Source of the DNA: Boletus sp. NGJ
Taxonomy: Eukaryota > Basidiomycota > Agaricomycetes > Boletales > Boletaceae
DNA: 64,000 nucleotides
Direction of reading: 5' to 3'
NCBI GenBank assembly: GCA_019096195.1
Contig: JAGTXK010000243.1
Coordinates: 124,001-188,000, forward strand
Notes under the pieces: generated by a model
Database searches by the model: none
Told to the model about the DNA's origin: nothing
Seen by the model: only the letters and a program-made list of their open reading frames with translations
In this document: piece by piece, positions 52,872 to 64,000 of the stretch
How the letters are laid out: each line of letters starts with the position of its first letter
How positions within the stretch are numbered: position 1 is the stretch's first letter
Made by a program: the position numbers and the translations under genes

Positions 52872-54903
52872 GTCAGGACGCTCCGGCTCCTCGTGCTATA
52901 TCTGCCGTCAAACCTACGGACAATGCCAACCAGATCCCGATTGATGACTGGAAACAAGCAGAGTCGATTGACCTGGGCTCTACCTCTTCTGAGCCAAGGA
53001 TCATCCTCGACGTTCCTTTGGACTGGATCGGCCAAAGAGACCAACCGATTGACATTAGCACCACAGCGTCCCCTTACGTCTTTCGCTTCATCAACTGCAA
53101 TCAACTTACACAGTATAAGCGACTGCAAATCGAAGAATATCCGCACGTGTCCGACATCCCATACGTGATCGTGTCGTACATCTGGCGTGGAATCCCTTTC
53201 GAGCCCGAGGCAGTCCCCACCTTTCGGGTGGTGGGCAGCTCTAACGCTAATGCCGTCAGCACCGAGGTTCTTCAGCACGCGTGCCTCATCGCGGAAAGGG
53301 AGGACGTGAACTGCCTGTGGCTCGATCTGCTGTCTATTGTGCAGTCGAGCGAGGACGACAAGGCTTGGCAGATTGAGCACATGTACGACTTGTACATGCA
53401 CTGTGCTCTTTGCATCATCCTTCCCGCAGGGTTGCAGTACATCCCACGTCTCGACGAAGAGACTGGGTGGATCCACCGTGGATGGACGCTGCAGGAAACC
53501 TTAGCGCCGAAGCGTACCGTGGTCGTGTTTCAATGGAGCTTTGGTTCAGGTGAGGAGTCTTTGTTGATCACATCCTTATTTGACGCTTGACAACCTGCAC
53601 AGGCTTCGTCGTCGCTAGCCCGGGTTTCAGCCGATCTAACCTTGTAACAGAAGTTGTCCCCGGGCACCTCGCCGTCGCCGCTGTCAAGGATATTGTCGAT
53701 GCATGCGTGATAGGGTTCATGTTTTTCTTTCGAGAATATCCCGGGGATGATCCAAATATTCGACCACTGTTTATGATGAAAGCGAAGATCTTTGGTCACC
53801 AGTCTGCGAATCTGCTGTCGCTGGCCGCTGCGATGGATAATGTGATTGGCGTGGAACCAGACGTTCGGGAGCATGCTATCTGGCAGTGTGCCATTATGCG
53901 GAATACGTATGACCCCGTCGACATGGTCTTTAGCATCATGGGTCTGTTCGGCGTGACCCTTCCAGTCAAGGCTTTTTCAAAGCATGACCGCATAGGTGCC
54001 ACCATCGCGCTCGCACAGAAGATACTCGAAAGCGGAAAGAGTGCAAGCTGGTTGGGGATATCATTCCGGTTACCACCATGTCGATATCTGGCTACCTTTC
54101 CTATCTTCCCTCGCACTGGCCTTGCGGAAAAGGCGCTCGTTCGCACCAAATCTGGCTTTCAGGAGATGGCGGAATTCATGGACTGCGAATTTCCAAATGC
54201 AGATGCACTCCAGAGTGGCATGCCGACGGGGACGATGGACGATGCTGGCTATTTCACGTTCACGAGTCGATATGCGCATGTTGTTCCTGAGCGTCGACAG
54301 TCTCTGAGCAGTTCTGTGGTAAGCATGTCAGAAACGTTCCATAGAAAGAAAAAATACTGAGCTCGAATGCTATACTAGGACTTGCTTGTCAAGGCTGTCG
54401 ACGGCAGTGAATGGAGGGTGGTAGAGTCGCCATCTACACCCCCGTCCATTTTCGCTGTCGTTATCGGATGGTTCAACGAGTACACACCCGGAAAGACACT
54501 GGCACTTCACTATTACTGGATCAAGGTGATGCTCGTACAGGAACATGCACCTGGAAAATCCCATATTGTACGCTTCGGAGCGATAAACCAAATGTTCAGA
54601 AAGGACGTCATGGGGTGGAAGACACGCCGGTTTACCGTTGGCGGACCAGATCCACTACCACGAGACCGCCTATCTCCCGGCGATGAAAGCAAGGAAGGAG
54701 GTGAAATAGTGGGAGATATCAGGGATGATGTGGGATTCGAGATGCAGACGAGGCGGCTCGAGGGACGCTCTTATAAGAGCTGGAAAGACTTGAGTCGTCC
54801 GAGGGCAGCCAAGGCTTGGTCACAGCTTTCGTTGGAGAGATTTTACTCGACGCACGATCGAGACACGCGTCTCTCAACAGACTGGGCAGAAGTGTTCTTA
54901 TGA
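52872..54903 (+). CDS. HET-domain protein
   Basis: Exons (start not fixed) to 53549, 53603-54318 and 54379-54903, with consistent phases. The HET signature is clear: YVIVSYIWRG (53162-53191), LWLDLLSIVQ, a central DDKAWQIEHMYDLYMHCALC block and WIHRGWTLQE (53468-53499). HET domains act in fungal heterokaryon incompatibility, where activation triggers cell death on nonself contact. The roughly 400-residue C-terminal part has no recognised domain. The first supported residues are DAPAPRAISAV; the initiating ATG must be in an upstream exon that I could not place. Confidence 0.75.
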
Positions 54904-54976
54904 TTATAAGCGGACCGGCTCATCATGCTTCAAGTATGAATCCTGGCTGTAGCTTCTGAAGCCATCGTTTGCTTCC

Positions 54977-55421
54977 TCACGCGGTTGTATCCATTCTTAT
55001 CCACTGCACAGTCGTCCTCGGTACCAGATAGACATCCATACCATCGGTCATCAACCTCCCCGACCATGCGACGAAACAGCGAGCGGACCTGTGAAACACA
55101 ATATGACTCTGCAATTCCTTGAGACGTGTACTGGCGTAGTACATAAATAACGACACTTCATCTTCTCGATTCACCAACTTGAAAGGGCTCTTATGTCGGT
55201 CACGATCCAGCGTGGTCCACAACCGCCGTACAAATCTAATCAGGAACAATCGACCTCCCCAAATTCGTAGGTACCTGGGACCGCCACGGAGCATCCAGCT
55301 CGATCTTGGTGCGAATTACAATTTTGCTGATCATCCGCGTTCTTGCAGCACCGCAGACAAAACCGATTTCCAGACGGTTCGACCCTTTTTGTTGAAAACA
55401 CGAGCATAGAAGGTCAATCAA
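54977..55421 (-). CDS. Possible spliced gene, unknown
   Basis: Reads MIDLLCSCFQQKGSNRLEIG to ELDAPWRSQ. A likely intron (GTACCTACG to GATTAG, about 55229-55268) leads into FVRRLWTTLDRDRHKSPF, NREDEVSLFMYY and a C-terminal GMDVYLVPRTTVQWI. Both sides look coding, but no family is recognised. It is convergent with the HET gene. Confidence 0.35.
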
Positions 55422-55450
55422 CCGGTATCATACGGGCACTGACAAACGTC

Positions 55451-56288
55451 TTACTGTTCGATAAAGCTTGCACCATAGCCTCCATAAGTGCACTGTGCAC
55501 CATTAGGGAACCTGTTGTCAAACTGTCCACCGTCATCGCCGTTCGCAAAGGGGAACTTGCTAGCGTCCATGCAACCTGTTATCTAAAGTGGAGCGTCAGT
55601 GGTTTGTCAGTACCTCCAACGAGCTCGCTCTCGTGGTCGGTAACCCAAATGGCCTCACCCACCTGCACATACGATCCATCCGCCGCTGCCGAGTATGCAG
55701 CCCCTGTGATGAACCCGTCTGGGAAAGGGTTTCCGCACCCACTTCCATCCGTACAGTATGCAACACCGTCACTTTCTGCACTGGACACCATCTCTGCGAA
55801 ACAAAGAAAGGGTTACAACATATGGGAACGGCGTAAATGGGGTACTCACCACCTGAACTCTGAGGTAGCAATAGCGCGAACGCACTCGCTCCATCGATAT
55901 ACACCGTCGTCGAGGCAGACGCGTCCCCTGTCGGTTCAGGTGTGGGCTGTTCATTCTGGCGTCGCCGCTTTGTAGGCGTGCCCGCCCGCGACCCCGAGCC
56001 AGGCCTCACTTTCGTCGTGTTTTTGCGGGACGTGCCTTTGTCCTTGTTTCTGTTACGCCGTGCCGCTGCCGTTTCCATTGCGCTTATGGATGATGTATTG
56101 TGACGATTGTCGTGCCCGGGCTTTGGTACTCCGGCGGGTTTTGTGGGCTTGGTCTGGGATACATCCCGACGGTATCTAGAGAGACCGGCAGTACCCTGGC
56201 CGGTCTTTCCTGATGCGCTCGGCGCGACGACACAGAGGTAGACGATGATCGACATCGCGATGATATTGGAAGATGCGAAGAAGTGCAT
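55451..56288 (-). CDS. Secreted protein with C-terminal Cys/Gly module
   Basis: Exons 55850-56288, 55663-55793 and 55451-55582 with matching phases give 233 aa. The N terminus has a hydrophobic stretch (IIAMSIIVYLCVVAPSASG) that fits a signal peptide. A basic, Ser/Thr-rich region follows (about 25-130), then VAYCTDGSGCGNPFPDGFIT and, after intron 2, ITGCMDASKFPFANGDDGGQ and a tail CTYGGYGASFIEQ. The ITGCMD-DDGGQFD pattern occurs in small secreted proteins of agaricomycetes. Function unknown; an extracellular role is inferred. Confidence 0.65.
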
Positions 56289-56695
56289 GACGTGCGTTCA
56301 CAAAGAGAGTGTGGAGCGGGGAAAAAAACCCGTTGAAGTGCGTCTACTTGCTCTACAAGGACAGCGGGAAAGATCTATGTAGGTGGTTTATGGTCGGGAA
56401 ATGAAGTTGACACAGGCTGGGGCGCGCGTCGTAGTCACGTGGGTTGATTTCATACCATCTTCGACCCAGCGTTCTTTGGCGACGGAACCGAGTCCATGTA
56501 GTGCCGTTTTCATCTGGAATGCTATTATACAATCAATAGTCGCCCAGCGCGTCCGAGTGGCTCCTTCCGCACGTACGACAATATAATTATTACTCCACAT
56601 TGTGAACAGCCCTACAGTGTAACGCTAATGTTGATGATGATGACTACAATACTTCTATGCCTTGCCAGGCGTCCAAGCCAGCCCATATCCGTCAA
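56289..56695. other. Intergenic region
   Basis: Upstream of the secreted-protein gene and downstream of POLG (both on the minus strand). Nothing else recognised. Confidence 0.5.
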
Positions 56696-59600
56696 TCAAG
56701 ACCCCCCTGCATTCATTACTTCCTGCATAGCCATCCATACGCTCCTGTCGACATCGACATCCCCGTGCCCTGGGCCTTGCACTCGACTCCGGATCCGCCG
56801 GCTTCCCTTACCGCTTACCCTCACTTCCCCCGAACGTGCTGCTCGTGGCGCTTGCGCTTGCCTCGCAAGATGCCTCACCTCCGCAAACTCGTCCGTCGCC
56901 TGCGCCCGCAAAAATGCAGCGCCTTTTGCCCTGTGCGCCAAGCAATCGGGTCGTTGATGTCCCCGCACCTCCTCGCTACCCTCCAACATGTCCACCTCAC
57001 CCTCGTCCACTCTCCCACCTACATCCATTGACCCCCCGTCCCGCCACAACGACCCCCCCGCCCGCTCCAACGTCGTCACGATATCCAAACTCTCTCCGGG
57101 CGGAATCGCCCACGGATGGGATGGCGTCTCACATGTCATGTCCACCTCCTTCCGTAACACCCGATCTATGTCCACCGCCGAAAAGAACGCCACGCCTTGC
57201 GGCAAATCATCCATGCCCAACTTGAATGCAAACAAACACCGCGTCCACACGTTTGCGACTTGCAACGCCAGCGCGGCGCGGTACTTGTCCGCCTCGGAAA
57301 CGAGGTACCGTAGTTCGTCGTGCACCGAAATGAGGAATCGCGCGTCAATGTCGTACGTCCGTGTGAGATGGTCCATCGCGACGAGCAAGAGATGCAGGTA
57401 ATCCACCCCGGATGATTGAACAACCCAGTTGATCCGCGACGTCATGTAATCCGCCCCAAACTCGGCGGGCAAGTTGTCCTTGGAGAGCGCCGCCGTGATC
57501 CCACATCCCAACGCAGGCGTCTGCGGTCGATCGGACAATGCGATCTCCTCCAACTTGTTGAACACGAAACTCTCCGTCCCACCAAACCAAAACTTGCGCC
57601 CAAAGAGATCCGGTCGATGGGTATTCTTGCCCTTGGTCGACGCGTACAAGTTCTCGGCCAACCTTTTGGCTTCCTCAGGTTGCATTGCTGCGTTTGACTG
57701 TAAGAGGAGCAGGACGGCGTGTTTCATTCCCGCCCCGTATATGCGCGAATAATTGAACACTTTGGCCTGATCACGTGAAATCCCCAATATACTCGCCGTC
57801 TTGGAGTGCAAGTCCGTCCCTGCAGCCTTGGTGCCTTCGAGCGTCATCCAACCGATCGCAGTGGCCCCGTGCAGGCCAAACTGCGCATCACCCATGCAAC
57901 TCGATATCCAAAGCTCCTCCGAGTCAACGTCGGCCCCAACGATGGCATACCCTGGCGGCGCGCGAACCATTGCCTTTAGCTCGGAACCCACACGGTTCTT
58001 CTTCGCATTGCTCGCCGTCAACCACGTCTTCTCGATCGCGCGACGCGTGACAGTGCCCATTGTGATCACCTGCGGAAGGATCATACCCCACTTGTGTTCC
58101 GACGACCGCGTAAATTGAATGTCAACCTGTTCATTCTGCCATACGACCATTTGATTTAATATCCGATCGCGTGCGCTGATCCAGTAACTGCATTGAGCGT
58201 TCATGTCCAGCGCATCCTGGGCATCGTCCCCGGGGCTCGTCAACGTTCCATCTTGGGCGTATTTTATGAAGGTCTTGGAGAGTGGACTCCCAACGTTGGC
58301 GCTTTCGCCGTCCTTGTGCGGAAGCTTGTAGAAGAGGAAACGGGGTTCACCCTCTCCCTGCGTCATCTCGCACAACGTCTGGTCAGCGGCATCTGAAAAG
58401 ATGAGCGGCTGTGCTCGGGTGGCGAATTCGACGGCGCTCGGTACCCTAAACGTCCATCCATGCTCCCTGGAATGAAAAAGAGGGTGACCCATCCAGGAAA
58501 GGCGAAGGAGAATCGGAGAGATGCGGTTTCGTACAGTGATGTCGAGTGTACCAGGTGGGAGGTCTTTCTTCGGTCTTGCAAGGTCCCAATACCATTTCGG
58601 CCAGATGACCTGGGGGTTAGGAATTTTGGGGGTAGATGGCCGAGATAACCGTGTGCGGGGAGTGGCAGGGACGGGTCTCCAATCTAGTTGTCGTAGTACA
58701 GGATCATGTTCATAATCTTCCTCGTTTGCAACGGTTTTTGCTAGATTTATAATACGAGCTTCCAGCTCGGGTGTGCGTTCTCCCCTGGCAACGGCCAGAG
58801 CTAAAGACGTGTCTGACGCGGTCAGGCGGCTCTCCTTGAAGTAAGGAACACCATGCGTTGGCCCTAGAATAGTCAAAATCTTCTTTGTGCCCGCGCTGGG
58901 AGGCCGTGTCACCTCGCCATCGCGAATGAAATGCCACTTTTCCTCCGTCGTGTATTGTAATGGATGGCCATCAAAAGATAATTTGAGAAGAGTCGGAAGC
59001 ACGCGGTTCACGGTGCTAGCGCTGAAGACGCCATGCCTGAGTAAATCGCGTAACCACGCAGGCTGTTTGTCCACAGACAACTTAGTCTGGGATGTAGACT
59101 CTGGACTCTGCAGAGGATCATCATAGGAAAGATATATACGTAGGACACGACGTACAGTGTTATACACGCCTCTGGATTTCTTTGCGACTTTTGGGGTCCA
59201 ATCTAGCTGAGAAAGCCAAGGATCATCTGTCCAGGATCCATCCTGCATCATACCCATTGCCTGCTCCGCAAGATCGACGAGATGTTTCTTGACCTTGCCT
59301 TCCAACTCCTGGTACGTTCGTTCCGAATTGCGTAGATACTCTTCCCATGATTCGTTGACCGTCAGGAAACTCGTACCCATAGTAAGGATACCAGCAAACG
59401 ACACCGGACTCGGACACCGCTCCAGGAACGCCGGAAGGACCTGCGCAAAGACCTGATGTGTCACATAGACGTCCTCGGCGCAGTACCCAAGGTAATCCTG
59501 AATGTCAGCGTGAATCGCCTCTCTCGAGGAGTTCATGAAATCCCCACGAATCTCCTTATCGAGATCGATGTTGCAATAAAGCTTGGCCACGTCCGCAAGG

Positions 59601-60798
59601 GCATTGGCAGACGTGAGGTCTTCCCACCGTTGTTGTGAGAGTTCAGCGTCGGTCGCGTCTGCGTCATCTTCTTGGAGCTGAGGCAGACTTTCCTCGATCT
59701 CGGTACGCAGACGACGGAGCTGCGCGCGGCGCGCATCGTCGACCTCGGACTCTGCTTGCGATGCAGCATTGTGCATGATCTCGATCACTGCTTCGACAGC
59801 CTCGGCACGCTGTTCGATACGCTCAGCTTTCGCCTTGCGGTGTTTCATCCACGCCGGTCGTTGATGCGACGATATACCATTGACAGCGACGTGAAGCGAC
59901 ATCGTGTCCATAAACCGCGTCTGCGTACCGCTGAGACTATACTCCTCACGGACGCGCTGCCGGTCATAAGAGACATTATGTCCGACGACGACGCGCGACG
60001 TCTCCGGATTACCCAATGGAATCAAATGCTGCACTTCCTCTGTCTCGCCGAGCAACCACGGCGATATCCAGCAGTACCATGCGTGTTTGGACGCAGCACA
60101 GGCGAGAACGGCGAACGGATGGTATGGCGGCATCGTCTCGACGTCAAACACGAGCATCTGCTCAGGTTGGCCGTCATGTTCCGGGTATACGACGTGTTCG
60201 CTGTAACTCGACCCGTCTGGGAGGTGGTAGTACTTGACCCAGCCCGATTTCACGTCAAAATACTCCGGTTTAGGAGGCAACGCGTCTTGCGCAAGTTGCT
60301 TGGCGAGGGATAACCAAGGTTGGGCACAACGCTGGCCGATACGGTAGAAGTGCTCGTCAATGTCGGTACCCTGGAGCGGGGGGAGTGTAAACCCTGTATT
60401 TGGGAGGACAGAGCCCTGCTTGGGGTCAAGACCGTGCATATGAAGGTGGTCGCGTGCGATTTGAACAAAAGCAGGCTCAGGCGGGGGGAAGGCGGCATGT
60501 TTGAATATTTGGGCATGAAGCTGGCGCGAGAGCATTTGCACGCCTAGTTCATTGCGTTTGACTGTGTTTCCATGGGATCATGTCCATCAGTCGGACGGAT
60601 ATATACAGTACGAGGCATACCATGTCGAATTGAGTCTTCATCCGCATCCGTCTTTCGTTTCCTCGGACTCGTACTTGCTTGCACTTTGGCTTGTTTTTGT
60701 TGTTCACCCTCATGCTTTTCCTCTGATTTTGGTTGTTGTTTGAGAGGAATATGCAGTTTACGAATGAGGGAAGGAGACCTTCGCACCGGGTTCAGCAT
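56696..60798 (-). CDS. MIP1: Mitochondrial DNA polymerase gamma
   Basis: Exon 1 is 60621-60798 and exon 2 is 56696-60561, joined in phase 1 (CATG/GTATGC donor, ACAG acceptor) across a 59-base intron, giving 1347 aa. Exon 1 supplies an Arg-rich mitochondrial presequence (MLNPVRRSPSLIRKLHIPLK). The exonuclease motifs are FDVET (about 198-202), VVGHNVSYDR and YCAEDVYVTHQVF. Polymerase motifs A (VGADVDSEELWI), B (RDQAKVFNYSRIYGAG) and C (SVHDELRYL, about 1137-1145) are intact. It replicates mitochondrial DNA. The tail after motif C is long and Arg-rich near the end, as in other fungal family members. The symbol follows the yeast orthologue. Confidence 0.92.
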
Positions 60799-61242
60799 GC
60801 GTGTCCGAGTCGGACCTGTCGGTGCAGTGACATGGGCGTGGGAGCACAAAACAGAAAACTCCTTTTCTCGACATGACGATGTCCAAATGATCAACGTTGC
60901 AACAACGAGCAAACTCGAGAATATTGGTCGGTCGGTAGGACTGTAAGTGTTAGTAAAGGGGAGTTGATTGTACACATCATTAAGTCGCCCGTTCCTTATC
61001 ATCACCTTTTTGATCCCCCGGGCAAATGTCGTGCTGGCGCCTTTGCAACTAGGCTTCTCCAATCCCGCGAGTCGTCAAGCAATACCGTTACACACCGTCT
61101 CGATGCGGCTAATTTGATCATGAGAACACATGGGAACAGACACTCGTGGATTATTCCTTGGCTCTACCTCAAGGTTGCCTAGGCCCTACAGGCCAGATGC
61201 AACGGCTATGTACGTACAATTTTCAACAAGAGGATTGCTGCA
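60799..61242. other. Intergenic region upstream of POLG
   Basis: Divergent spacer between POLG (minus) and the WD40-TPR remnant (plus). No TATA-like box stands out. Confidence 0.45.
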
Positions 61243-63367
61243 ATGTTGACTATTCACCAAGACCACAGCGGGCAAGCCATAATAATTTCCTGTCATAATA
61301 GACCATGCTCGGTCGCTTTTACGAAGGACGGAAAACAGGTCATAAGCGGCAACAATGACAGAATACTTCGACGACGACAAATCGACAACGGTCGGGAGAT
61401 GGACTATTCTGTGAAGACGGATGGTCTCACGTATGGTATCAAGGTGTCGAAAGGTGGACGATGGATAGTGCTCGCCGAAAGATGAGCGGTGGCGGTGGGG
61501 GATGCGAGATCGAATGCCAAAATGCTGGAGGTGGAAGAGCACAACGGTCAGGTCGGTGCGATCGATGTCTCTGTGGACTCGACGAAAATTGCTTCAGGAT
61601 CGGAAGACGACATTGCGTACATTTTCAGCATCCCTACTGCGAAAGCTCGCTTGGTCCACTTCGACACGGCATCGACGTTATTGGAGTCAAGTTCAGCCCA
61701 AGCGGGAAGCACATCGCGACCGCCACGTCAGTCTCAGTCTGTGTTTGGGACACGAAACTCGGCGAGAAGTTGATCGACATACCCCTCACCTCTGTTTCCT
61801 ATCTAGCCATGCCATTTGCGTGGTCGAGCGATAGCAAGTATCTCTTTGCAGCGTCGTCCAGACAGATCATATGCATCGACATATCCACCTCGCATGCTTA
61901 GAATCATGGTTATTCCTCAGTCACGGCAGGAAGCCGCCCTTGCTTGTCAGCAACGGCAGATTCGTTGCATGTTACACGGGTACATCAGTCTTGTTCTTAG
62001 ACATTCTTTCACGTACGCACGTTGGTTCCTCCATCAAAATTTCCGTCGATCTTCGTTCCATCGCTCTCCCGTCTGAAGGTGGTTGTCTTGCATGCAGCAG
62101 GGTCGACAACACCATCTCGGTTTACGCTCTCAGTGGTATCCTCCCATGTCCTCCTTGATCTGCATCTAGCAGTCGATCATCATCTGACCTTTCGAAAGCC
62201 TGCCTATTGCCTACCATTGATGAACATCAGTGACACGGCGTTTAAACCGTGGATGAACGCGGAAGCGACATTGTCCCGGGCCAAAGAAATTATGTCCTCG
62301 GAACCTAGTCACAATACATTTGCCAATCGTGCCCTTGTACGAACACGTCTGCAGCAATGGAGTGCCGCCATTGTCGATGCTACACAGGTAGTTTTATACG
62401 CTATTTTCTATGTTCCAACTTGGACTCATGTGCGGCACCCAAGTCCCTTGCCATCGCCAATAGCCAAAATGCAATGGCCGTCGCGCTCGGCCAAGGCGAA
62501 CAAAAATCGCGCTTGGAGCCGTTGGTCTCGCCTTTCGCGATTGTGATTCAAACGAAAATAGTTTTCTCTTGCTTATAAAGGTCTGTGTCCGGCTTGGGCT
62601 TGTTGGATCTCATCATTAGTTAACCGCATGTCGTATAGTCCATCCTGTTATTCGTGTGCGTCGAATACGACGATGCGAATGCCATTGCACAGTACACCTT
62701 GGCATTGTCTTTCAATCCCCAGAACAAGGCAGGTCCTTCTTGTCAAACGAAGCAGGGCTAGAGCAGCGAAGGGGATATGGAGAGAAGCTTCGAAGGATGC
62801 TGATGTGGTATAGCTATTCTTGGGATCTTCTTGGGCAGTTCTAACGCCTACCAAGGCAATCAATGAGGATCATTTCCCCCATTGTGGTTATGAATGTAGA
62901 TACTCGGCACTGCATGGCATGGAACGCTATGACGAAGCCATTGACCCATTCACCGGTAATTGAAAGGTCCCCGGGTTCAAAGAGCCGTGGTACGTACCTC
63001 TTCTCCAAGCACATTCGCTAGGTGCTGAGGACTTTCTACAAAAATGTGCGAGAGCTACATCTCACCTCAGCAGATGATTGGAATTATTGACACCACGATT
63101 CGGGAGATCTTCAAAAGTTGTCCACTCGTCCTTATCGATGTCAAGACGGGTCGTCTATATGATGCAGCTGAGCGAACGCGTATACTCAAAGCGGAACCCA
63201 CCTTCAAGGAACTTGTCTCTTCGACAACCGTGAGACTGGACAAGGCACGCATCACACGAGTCGTCGCGAAATACTTCCAATACGTTATGTTCTCCCATGT
63301 ATAGGAGGGAAAGGAACCAAGAATAAATCTGCATAATTTGAACACAGTTCTTGACTAGTAAGCCCTC
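61243..63367 (+). pseudogene. WD40-TPR-HET gene remnant
   Basis: Successive pieces resemble the WD40-TPR proteins of Boletales-type fungi. WD40 parts include GQAIIISCHNRPCSVAFTKD, GQVGAIDVSVDSTKIASGSE and GVKFSPSGKHIATATS. TPR parts include PLMNISDTAFKPWMNAEATL, NTFANRALVRTRLQQWSAAI and KRSRARAAKGIWREASKDAD. The C-terminal part reads SPQQMIGIIDTTIREIFKSC, then VVAKYFQYVMFSHV, where the HET-like domain should begin. An in-frame stop (TAG where the family has Trp) follows at about 63302 and the HET core is missing. Frame changes between the WD40 pieces suggest further decay, though introns explain some. Once probably a nonself-recognition protein. Confidence 0.6.
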
Positions 63368-63698
63368 CTGCATCACCTTGCTCTCATATCACTATGCATT
63401 GAATTGCAACCCGGGCTCCGTGGTTTGGTACAGTACGTCGATACCTCGGCCCAAGGAACGCTTAAACAACACCGGAGGAAATGCATCTATTCTGATTGAT
63501 TTTGTGGATAAAGCTAAATTATGAAACTTATGGAGAGTGAGAGATTTTTATCTTTGTATACCGCGACATCATGAAACTTCCTGACTGTTCTTGTGAAGCC
63601 GATTCGGTTCCGGCTTACACGAGTCACGTGATAACCTGAAACATATAAAAGGGGCGAGATGAACTGACCACCGCTGTGTTGTTTTCTTTCCTCGCCTT
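63368..63698. promoter_or_regulatory. Upstream region with TATA box and CACGTG
   Basis: A TATAAAA box at 63644-63650 lies 49 bases before ATG 63699, and a CACGTG palindrome (bHLH-type site) at 63625-63630 precedes it. The spacing fits the core promoter of the next gene. Confidence 0.5.
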
Positions 63699-64000
63699 AT
63701 GAGTTCAAGCAATTCAAGCAATCAAACCAATCCATCTGTCAGTGTAGAGCAACAGGACCCAGGAGCCTATCCAATTCTATTCAGTACTAAAAGTGTGGAA
63801 TTGGGAAGTCGTCTGGACTCCATCCCTCCCTCGCTCCGGTTTTGGGCAGTGGATCAAGCACGTGCAAAAAACTACTGGGTAAGAATAACGACTCGATGAT
63901 AAGGTGCATTTAGCGCTCATGTACCATCTGAAAGTACAATGACATAGTGGCGGCCAATGACCTATATGAAGAATGGCTCAGCACACAGCCTCCAGGAGAA
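63699..64000 (+). CDS. Start of an unknown gene, cut by window end
   Basis: First exon MSSSNSSNQTNPSVSVEQQD, then PILFSTKSVELGSRLDSIPP and RFWAVDQARAKNYW, with a GTAAGAAT donor at about 63877. A following stretch with NDLYEEWLSTQPPGE could be exon 2, but the join was not in phase by eye. No family recognised. Confidence 0.45.

Noticed and set aside
52838-53476. 212-codon minus-strand frame
   Set aside because: It lies antisense to the HET exon, whose motifs are unmistakable.
1-64000. CRISPR arrays or bacterial-type operons
   Set aside because: The only regular array is the 100-base tandem repeat without distinct spacers, and gene structure is clearly eukaryotic.

Overview
The window looks like nuclear DNA of a basidiomycete fungus, most likely an agaricomycete. 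Genes carry several short introns of about 50-65 bases, telomere-type TTAGGG/CCCTAA tracts occur repeatedly, and families typical of agaricomycetes are present: four DUF6699-type proteins, HET-domain proteins, a WD40-TPR-HET remnant and a RecQ-like helicase fragment. The WD40-TPR remnant is of a type I associate with Boletales, but the order is only a guess.

Positions 1 to about 29377 form a subtelomere-like mosaic with almost no ordinary genes. Its main components are Penelope-like retroelements (PLEs) without a visible GIY-YIG endonuclease, resembling the telomere-attached Coprina/Athena group. Copies are A (3010-5606, minus), B (5693-7346, plus), C (18807-23050, minus) and D (23051-27391, plus), plus further 3'-tail fragments. 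Every 3' tail ends against a telomere-type tract in the same relative orientation. Each tail (unit 'T') holds a TATA-like box, a type I hammerhead ribozyme and a terminal hairpin. A second short element ('X', two main copies) ends in a similar hairpin but carries a textbook type III hammerhead. Around these lie a hairpin-rich repeat 'U', a direct/inverted repeat 'D' with a 100-base tandem array, an associated repeat 'E', two kilobase-scale palindromes (one built on a fragment of a CNH-domain gene), and a RecQ-like helicase fragment. Array polarity flips at about 23108, as if two chromosome ends had been joined head to head.

Positions 29378 to 64000 are single-copy chromosome. From left to right: about 4.7 kb without a convincing gene; DUF6699 gene 1; a small hydrophilic protein gene; DUF6699 gene 2; a decayed unknown gene; a short-chain dehydrogenase; the C-terminal part of an AAA+ ATPase gene; DUF6699 gene 3; a GH5 exo-beta-1,3-glucanase (six exons, 524 aa); DUF6699 gene 4; a small membrane protein; a HET-domain gene; an unknown spliced gene; a secreted cysteine-containing protein; mitochondrial DNA polymerase gamma (1347 aa with presequence); a WD40-TPR-HET fossil; and the start of another gene.

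The retroelement array appears able to prime on exposed chromosome ends and to process its RNA by ribozymes, so it may act as end material. The chromosomal part mixes housekeeping genes (POLG, GH5, SDR) with nonself-recognition-type genes (HET, WD40-TPR) and a dispersed paralogue cluster (DUF6699). All splice models were read by eye; phases were checked where exon coordinates are given.
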